NCBI RefSeq assembly: GCF_900104745.1
Contig: NZ_LT629732.1
Coordinates: forward strand, 1,240,001 to 1,304,000
Length of the DNA: 64,000 nucleotides
Direction of reading: 5' to 3'
DNA from: Actinopolymorpha singaporensis
Lineage (GTDB): Bacteria > Actinomycetota > Actinomycetes > Propionibacteriales > Actinopolymorphaceae
Part shown: positions 58,909 to 64,000 of the stretch, piece by piece
Layout of the letters: the number at the start of each line of letters is the position of its first letter
How positions within the stretch are numbered: position 1 is the first letter of the stretch
Translations under genes and position numbers: made by a program
Notes under the pieces: model-generated
Told to the model about the DNA's origin: nothing
Database searches by the model: none
What the model saw: the letters and a program-made list of their open reading frames with translations, nothing else

Positions 58909-59559
58909 TCAGGGCGTGATGAACCGGTCGCGGTAGGCCCGCACCACGGCCTGGGTGCGGTCGCGTACCTCCAGCTTGGTGAGCACCGAGGCGACGTGCG
59001 TCTTCACCGTCTCCACGCTGACGTAGAGCCGGCGGGCGATCTCGGCGTTGGACAGCCCTTCCGCGACGAGCGTGAGGATCTCCGCCTCCCGTGCGGTGAG
59101 CCGGTCGAACCCCGGGTGCGCCTCGTGGGCCGCCCCGGCCGACCCGAACATCGCCCGTACCTTCGCCGGGAACAGCAGCGACTCACCGCCGTGCACCGTG
59201 CGGATGGCCTGGGTGATCTCCTCACCCGACGCCCGCTTGAGCAGGAAGCCGGAGGCGCCGGCCAGCATCGCCCGGGTCACGTAGTCGTCGTCGGCGAACG
59301 TCGTGAGCACCAGCACCTTCACCCGGTCGGGCCAGCGGGCGGTGATGGTCCGGGTCGCCTCGATGCCGTCCACCCGGGGCATCCGGACGTCCATCAGGAC
59401 GACGTTCGGCAGGTGCCGCCCGGTCGCCGAGACCGCCTCGGCGCCGTCGCCGGCCTCGCCGACGACGGCGATGTCGGGTTCGGGGGCGAGGATCGCCGCG
59501 AGACCGTGCCGGATCATCGGCTCGTCGTCGGCCACGAGAACGCTGATCTTCGTACTCAT
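58909..59559 (-). CDS. NarL/LuxR-type response regulator
   Basis: A 216-residue regulator. The receiver begins ISVLVADDEPMIRHGLAAILA, the phosphoacceptor Asp is in VVLMDVRMPRVDGIEA, and the LuxR domain is LTAREAEILTLVAEGLSNAEIARRLYVSVETVKTHVASVLTKLEV. It is the last gene of the hydrolase-kinase-regulator operon and overlaps the kinase gene (ATGA). It lies just upstream of the peptide transporter on the same strand, so that operon is a candidate target. Confidence 0.94.
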   Translation of the reverse strand: MSTKISVLVADDEPMIRHGLAAILAPEPDIAVVGEAGDGAEAVSATGRHLPNVVLMDVRMPRVDGIEATRTITARWPDRVKVLVLTTFADDDYVTRAMLAGASGFLLKRASGEEITQAIRTVHGGESLLFPAKVRAMFGSAGAAHEAHPGFDRLTAREAEILTLVAEGLSNAEIARRLYVSVETVKTHVASVLTKLEVRDRTQAVVRAYRDRFITP

Positions 59560-61022
59560 CTGGTCTGCTCCGGTGCCGGTGGGGTGGGTGAGGTCGACGC
59601 CGAGTCGGGGCCGGGGCCGGCAGCGGGGCCGGCTGCGCTTGCGGGCCGGGCGCCGGGGCGGGTGCGGGCCGCCGCCCCGGGGAGTTCGGCGCGCAGGCGC
59701 CACCATCCCGCGGCACCGTCGTCGGGTCCGACGGCGAGGGTGCCGCCGAGCAGGCTCACACGTTCCCGGATGCCGACCAGGCCGCGTCCGCCGTCCCGGC
59801 GGCTGCGGCCCGCCGAGCCGACCCGGTTGGCCACCTCGATCGTCAGCCGGTCCCCGGTGAGGGTGAGCGTGAGTTCGGTGGGGTCGTCGGTGCCGTAGCG
59901 GGCGGCGTTGGTCAGCGCCTCGGCGACGATGCGGTAGCCCTCCCGGCTCACCGGTTCCGGCACCGATCCGACCGCCGCGGGCACGCCGCCGTCGATCCGC
60001 CGCCCGGCCGACCGCAGCCGCTCCAGCAGCGTGTCCAGGTCGGCGAGCGTACGGGCGTCCGCGTCCCCTCCGCCGGAGCCGGATCCGGATCCGGCGCCCG
60101 GCCCTGAGCCTGAGCGTCCTTCGGTACCGCTGTCGGCGTCGGACCCGGGTCCCGAGTCGGCGCGCAGGACGCGCAGTGCCTCGTCGAGATCGGTCAGCGC
60201 CGACCGGGCGACCCCGGCGATGTCCTCGCAGTACGCGCGCACCGCGCTCTCCTCCGGCGTACGTACGGCGGCAGTGGCCAGCACCGAGATGATGCTCAGG
60301 TTGTGGCCCACCGAGTCGTGCAGGTCGCGGGCGACCCGGTTGCGTTCGGCCGCCCGGGCCGCCTGGGTCGCGGTGATCGCCATCAGCTCCCGCGGCGACG
60401 GGCCCAGCATCACCTCGGCCGGCCAGGTGGCCACCAGGGGCAGGCCGACCACGACCGCCGCTCCGACCAGGAGCGCGACGGCGCCGGCGACGACCACAAC
60501 CCAGTCCGAACCCGTTCCGAGCAGGGGAAGTACGGGCATGCCGAGCGGGTGGGTGCCCGCGGTGCCCGTCCATGGCGCGCCGACGAGCCCGATCCCGACC
60601 GGAACCGCCACCACGCCGGCGAGGAGCACGGCCGCGCCGCCCAGCAGGTGTGCGGTGAACCACAGGGAGGTGCGGACGCGTTCGACCCGCCCGGCGTGCT
60701 GCTGGCGGTGCCACCCGTCGGGGAACCGCGCGCCGAGCAGGGTCTCGGCCAGGACGACCTCGGTCCGGCGGGCCGGGATGAGCAGGCCCATGGCCAGTGC
60801 GAGCACCAGCGCCGTGGCGCCGGCCAGGGCGACCCGGGTCCATGCCGGTTCGAGGTTCAGGGTGACCGGCAGGGTGAGGAACCACGCGCACAGCCCGACC
60901 GAGCTGGCACCGCCGGTGCCCACGAGCAGGAACAGCACCGCCCGGCCCCAGGCCCGCAGCCGGGCCGTCGTACCGGCCGGGACCGTAGTCCTCACCGCTG
61001 CTCCCCCGCGGACAGTGCTCAT
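59556..61022 (-). CDS. NarL-type sensor histidine kinase
   Basis: A 488-residue kinase with about four to five transmembrane helices (about 28-215). A HisKA_3 domain has the phosphoacceptor His in RVARDLHDSVGHNLSII. A Gly/Ser-rich insert (SGSGPGAGSGSGSGGGD) separates it from the ATPase domain, which ends with GRGLVGIRERVSLLGGTL. ATG 61022 lies four bases after the hydrolase stop with GAAGGG upstream. GTG 60995, with GGGGGAG upstream, is a good alternative. Partner of the overlapping regulator gene. Confidence 0.92.
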   Translation of the reverse strand: MSTVRGGAAVRTTVPAGTTARLRAWGRAVLFLLVGTGGASSVGLCAWFLTLPVTLNLEPAWTRVALAGATALVLALAMGLLIPARRTEVVLAETLLGARFPDGWHRQQHAGRVERVRTSLWFTAHLLGGAAVLLAGVVAVPVGIGLVGAPWTGTAGTHPLGMPVLPLLGTGSDWVVVVAGAVALLVGAAVVVGLPLVATWPAEVMLGPSPRELMAITATQAARAAERNRVARDLHDSVGHNLSIISVLATAAVRTPEESAVRAYCEDIAGVARSALTDLDEALRVLRADSGPGSDADSGTEGRSGSGPGAGSGSGSGGGDADARTLADLDTLLERLRSAGRRIDGGVPAAVGSVPEPVSREGYRIVAEALTNAARYGTDDPTELTLTLTGDRLTIEVANRVGSAGRSRRDGGRGLVGIRERVSLLGGTLAVGPDDGAAGWWRLRAELPGAAARTRPGARPASAAGPAAGPGPDSASTSPTPPAPEQTR

Positions 61023-61026
61023 CGCG

Positions 61027-61911
61027 CTACCCTTCGCCGCCCGGGCCGGCGCCGGCCAGCCCGGCGAGGATCTTCGCGGCCTGCCCGGGCCTGATCAGGA
61101 AGCCGACGTGGCTGCTGTCCAGCGAGTGCACCTGGAAAGGGTTGTCGGGAGTGAGCGCGTCCGCCTCGGCGATGAACCGGTCCTGCAGGGCGACCGGGAT
61201 GGAGCGGTCCTCGGTCAGCCGGACGTACGTACGCGGGATTCGGCCCCACGTCGCGGCCTGGGCGCGGTCGTCCGGGTCGCCGGCGTCCAGGCTCTCGTCC
61301 GGTTCCAGGGTGTTCAGGAAGGAGTGGAGATCGTCCCCGGTGCCGTCCGCCAGCATCGCCGTGCGCAGCGCGGCCAGCAGGCCGGGGTCCGCCGTGCGCC
61401 AGTTCATCCGGATCGCGCCCAGCGTCATCGGGTCCCCGACCAGCAGGCCCATGGTGCCGCCGAGGGCACTGCTCGCGTACTCCGGCCCCCGCATGTACTC
61501 ACCGGGCGTGAGGTCGACGCAGCACCACGCGGACATGTAGACGATCCGGTCGACAAGGTCCGGAACGGCGTTCCCGACGGCGGTCAGAGTGACCCCGCCC
61601 CGGCTGTGCCCGACCAGGATCACCGGCCCGTGCTCGGCGGCCCGCCGCAGGACTCCGGCGACGTGGTCCACGTTGTCGGCCAGGGTGACGCCCGCCATCG
61701 CCGACGGTGCTGTGGCCAGCGCTGCCAGGTCCTGCGGCGCCTGGTAGGCCGCCGGGAAGGTCGCGCCGAAGCCGTGCCCGGGCAGATCCACCGCCAGGCT
61801 GCGGTGGCCGAGCAGGGCGAGCTCGCGCTGCAGGGCGGACCAGTTGGAGGCGTTGCCGTTGGAACCGTGAACGAGGACAAACGTCGGGGTCATGGTGGTC
61901 ATGGGCGTCAT
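61027..61911 (-). CDS. Alpha/beta hydrolase (esterase-like)
   Basis: A 294-residue hydrolase. FVLVHGSNGNASNW contains the oxyanion-loop motif, the nucleophile elbow is VGHSRGG, and a late His is in LDSSHVGFL. This matches the alpha/beta-hydrolase fold of small esterases; the substrate is unknown. Three in-frame ATGs lie at the start. I choose 61911 because it overlaps the stop of the small upstream gene as ATGA; ATG 61902 follows AGGA and is also possible. The kinase gene starts four bases after its stop. Confidence 0.85.
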   Translation of the reverse strand: MTPMTTMTPTFVLVHGSNGNASNWSALQRELALLGHRSLAVDLPGHGFGATFPAAYQAPQDLAALATAPSAMAGVTLADNVDHVAGVLRRAAEHGPVILVGHSRGGVTLTAVGNAVPDLVDRIVYMSAWCCVDLTPGEYMRGPEYASSALGGTMGLLVGDPMTLGAIRMNWRTADPGLLAALRTAMLADGTGDDLHSFLNTLEPDESLDAGDPDDRAQAATWGRIPRTYVRLTEDRSIPVALQDRFIAEADALTPDNPFQVHSLDSSHVGFLIRPGQAAKILAGLAGAGPGGEG

Positions 61912-62121
61912 CCTGACATCCGCCCGCAGTGCCGGCACCGGCCACGGGTTCGGTGGTTGTACGCGACCACGGACGCCAGCACCGCCGTACTCCACAGCGA
62001 ACCACGCCAGGGCAGCCGCGGTGTAGGCGGCGAACGGGACCAGTGCCACCGTCGGCGCGTGCCGCGGCCAGTCGAACCCCGGCCGGCGCAGGGCCCGGCC
62101 CGCGGACGTGACGGTACTCAT
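61908..62121 (-). pseudogene. Small membrane-protein gene interrupted by a frameshift
   Basis: ATG 62119-62121 has AAAGGTG upstream. Its frame reads MSTVTSAGRALRRPGFDW and then a helix (TVALVPFAAYTAAALAWFAV) with GC-rich third positions. After about VEYGG the coding signal switches to the +1 frame, which reads AVLASVVAYNHRTRGRCRH and ends CGRMSG at the TGA at 61908-61910. That stop overlaps the hydrolase ATG as ATGA. The span is 214 bases, one more than a multiple of three, so a single-base insertion fits. It may be a true pseudogene, a sequencing error, or a programmed shift. Confidence 0.5.
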
Positions 62122-62551
62122 CGGTCGGCCACACCTTTCACCAGTCGCACAGGGTTCATGGGTCGCACCGCCTCTGGGTCGAAGAGGGCCGCGGGTTCGA
62201 GGGCCTGCATCGCCTGCGGGACCTTCTCCGTGGTGGGGCGGCGGGACCGTCACGGCCGTCGCGGCGGTCCCGCCGCATCGTTCGGCACCCAGAACTCTCG
62301 TCGCGGCCCGGCCGGCGGCCATCCCTCCCGGGAGGCATCCGTACTCACACCGAGGGGTGAGCCGGGTTTTGCCGGGGCAGGTCCCGGCCTCGTTCCGGGC
62401 ACCCGGCACCGAATGTCCACATCCGGCGGTCTCCACACGCACAAAGCCGACGTGGGCGCCTATCGTGACTAGGGCGCACCAACGCGCCACCAACCGGCCA
62501 CAACCTGAACACACCGGCGATGAGGGACAGCCGGGCACACGGGGGGAAGCG
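62122..62551. other. Gene-free region between the hydrolase operon and the VirB6-like gene
   Basis: About 430 bases without a convincing gene. It must contain the divergent promoters of the small-membrane-protein operon and of the VirB6-like unit. The only recognised element is the shared 15-mer at 62457-62471. Confidence 0.4.
62457..62471 (+). promoter_or_regulatory. Second copy of the 15-base shared motif
   Basis: CGCCTATCGTGACTA, identical to 46885-46899, lies 80 bases before the mini-ORF and 115 bases before the VirB6-like ATG. TATCGT is -10-like. Flanking sequence differs from the first copy, which argues for function rather than a local duplication. Confidence 0.6.
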
Positions 62552-62590
62552 ATGACACTGGTGACAGTAGGGACGACACCGGGCAGATGA
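62552..62590 (+). CDS. 12-residue mini-ORF coupled to the VirB6-like gene
   Basis: ATG 62552 has GGGGGAAG four bases upstream and encodes MTLVTVGTTPGR. Its stop overlaps the following ATG as ATGA (62587-62590). The main gene has no Shine-Dalgarno sequence of its own, so translation of this mini-ORF may be needed to start it. Confidence 0.45.
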   Translation: MTLVTVGTTPGR

Positions 62591-64000
62591 GAGTCCGCAA
62601 CGAATCGGTCACGCCACCGGCGCCCCGTCGGGCGTCGGCCCGCAGGCGGTGTGCCCGGACCCGTGTCGACCGCGGGGAGTCCCTGCTCGCCGTCCCGGCC
62701 GCCGCGGCCGAGCCGGTCGGGGGTGCCGGTCCCGCCGGTGCCCGCCGGCGTACGGCCTGGCGGGCGCGGTGGCTACGCGCCGGCCGGTTGCTCGCCGCGT
62801 TCGGTGTGGTGGCCGGAACCCTCTTCGGGGTCACGGTCGCGATGCGACCGGCGAGTGCCGCACCGTGGGACTGTCCGTTCGGCAGCGGCAACATCACCAA
62901 CGCCGGCCCCGAGCACGGCGGCTCCGGGATGACGGCGTGGATCCCGGTCATCGCCAAGGAGGACGTCGAGCCCGGCGCCGACCCGGACAAACAGAAACGC
63001 GGCCGGCAGGCGAACCCGTCCGACCACACGCTCCTGGAGGTCGCCGGACCACGCGGTCTGCTCTGGTCGTACACCCCCAAGGCGCTCAACACCGACGTAC
63101 GCGACGGCAAGCAGAAGTTCGCCACCTCCGACCCGGAAAGCAACTTCGAGACCCAGTGCTCGGTGATGGACGCCTCGGCCACCGGCATCGCGCAGATGCT
63201 GTTCTCCTTCGGGGGCTTCTTCGGCGGCCTCACCATCGGGATGAAGCAGCTGGCCAGCAACGAAGCGCCGTTCGCGACGTTCTACGACGCCCAGCAGAGC
63301 CTGCTCACCAACCTCAACGACAAGATCGGCGTACCCGCGATCGCGCTCGCGGTGGCGGTCACCGGCCTGTGGGTGCTCACCCGCATCCACCGCCGCGCCG
63401 ACTCCCGGGAGACCTACGCGGGGGTGATCAGCTCGGCCCTGATCGTGGTCGCCATCACCGCGATCCTCACCGGGAACAACTACGTCAAGCTGACCGGGGC
63501 GGTGGACAGGTACACCTCGGAGTTCAACTCCGCGGTGATGGACCTCGCCATCATCAACCGCAACACCGACGCGTCCAGCGCGTGTTACCTGCCCACCGTG
63601 GCCACGCCGAGTCAGGCCAACGCCCCGGGCATGCGGCCGCCGCAGGACACCCCGCGCGCACTGACGTACAACCTCGGCAAGCGGGTCTCGTCCTGCATGC
63701 TCTACGAGGTGCTGCTGTTCCAGCCCTGGGTCAACGGCCAGTTCGGCACCGAACGCCAGCTCAAGGTGGACGACCTGAAGGTCGGCTCGCAGAACTACTG
63801 TCCGAACAGCCAGGCCCCCCTCTACCAACGCCCCAAGGGCGTCACCAGCATCGAGTACCGCTGCGACGACCGCCCGGTCGCACCCGGCCAGGACAGGCCG
63901 AGGATCAACCTCGCCGTCCAGCAGGTGGTGGCGCAGTCGCTGTCGCGCAACCAGACCATCGACGAGGCCGACGGAAAGCGCGTCGACACCGGCCAGAACT
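62587..64000 (+). CDS. VirB6-like polytopic membrane protein of the secretion-like locus (3' end outside window)
   Basis: The frame is open to the window edge (471 codons). An Arg-rich cytoplasmic start precedes a hydrophobic segment (LRAGRLLAAFGVVAGTLFGV) ending in ASAA, a possible signal cleavage near residue 95. Later helices lie in GIAQMLFSFGGFFGGLTIGM, GVPAIALAVAVTGLWVLTRI and SSALIVVAITAILTG. The multi-helix layout and large soluble loops with several Cys resemble the VirB6/TraL-like proteins of actinobacterial type IV secretion-like loci. This is an assignment by pattern and context, not by motif. Expression is probably linked to the preceding mini-ORF. Confidence 0.65.
   Translation, partial: MRVRNESVTPPAPRRASARRRCARTRVDRGESLLAVPAAAAEPVGGAGPAGARRRTAWRARWLRAGRLLAAFGVVAGTLFGVTVAMRPASAAPWDCPFGSGNITNAGPEHGGSGMTAWIPVIAKEDVEPGADPDKQKRGRQANPSDHTLLEVAGPRGLLWSYTPKALNTDVRDGKQKFATSDPESNFETQCSVMDASATGIAQMLFSFGGFFGGLTIGMKQLASNEAPFATFYDAQQSLLTNLNDKIGVPAIALAVAVTGLWVLTRIHRRADSRETYAGVISSALIVVAITAILTGNNYVKLTGAVDRYTSEFNSAVMDLAIINRNTDASSACYLPTVATPSQANAPGMRPPQDTPRALTYNLGKRVSSCMLYEVLLFQPWVNGQFGTERQLKVDDLKVGSQNYCPNSQAPLYQRPKGVTSIEYRCDDRPVAPGQDRPRINLAVQQVVAQSLSRNQTIDEADGKRVDTGQN

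Noticed and set aside
46931-64000. Integrative conjugative element
   Set aside because: No integrase, relaxase, excisionase or flanking direct repeats were found, and base and codon use match the surroundings. The only tRNA gene in the window (11140-11226) is far away with no repeated 3' end seen.

Overview
The window is a high-GC actinomycete chromosome segment: GC-rich third codon positions throughout, many GTG starts, tightly overlapping genes, and F420-dependent and MalFG-type gene families. The left end carries the conserved actinobacterial cell-division and Ser/Thr-phosphorylation block (rhomboid, crgA, DUF881, pabA, pknB, pbpA, rodA, pstP, fhaB, fhaA, then tRNA-Leu), which in this phylum lies close to oriC. 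The genus cannot be fixed from sequence alone; a Propionibacteriales/Nocardioidales-type organism (Actinopolymorpha-like) is only a guess. No insertion sequence, prophage or CRISPR array was seen.

Layout. 1-11286: division and phosphorylation block, preceded by a 525-base gene-free stretch with a cluster of DnaA-box-like 9-mers. 11536-14339: amidase, FabH-like ketosynthase, MarR regulator. 14365-20028: a MocR regulator divergent from a DrrAB-type ABC exporter co-transcribed with a NarL-type two-component system; a perfect 18-base palindrome sits in the divergent promoter region. 19932-22240: an ECF41-type sigma factor and an FAD oxidoreductase, each preceded by an ECF41-type promoter. 22421-25908: glutathione peroxidase, LLM oxidoreductase, GH6 glycosidase, methyltransferase. 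25982-28988: a cysteine/sulfur group (desulfurase-like enzyme, cysteine dioxygenase, rhodanese) headed by a SAM-IV riboswitch with an unusually enlarged apical loop. 29027-34877: GT-C glycosyltransferase, ketopantoate reductase, second NarL-type system, odd P-loop protein. 35010-38301: sugar ABC importer and operators. 38288-41333: EcsC-like protein, aat, small hypothetical, Fpg/Nei glycosylase. 41767-46669: flippase, DUF5693 and CsaB, probably making or pyruvylating a cell-wall polymer. 46931-53030 and 62587-64000: two parts of a chromosomal type IV secretion/conjugation-like locus (TcpC-like, small two-helix protein, PrgI/TcpE-like, VirB4-like, VirB6-like). They are separated by a 9-kb block on the other strand encoding a peptide ABC transporter and a hydrolase/two-component operon.

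Cross-cutting signals. The two parts of the secretion-like locus share an identical 15-base promoter-proximal motif. At least eight genes have a -10 hexamer 6-7 bases before the start codon, so they are probably leaderless. Two small coding elements deserve attention: a 54-codon ORF ahead of the peptide transporter, and a small membrane-protein gene that is frameshifted but still keeps an ATGA overlap with the hydrolase gene.
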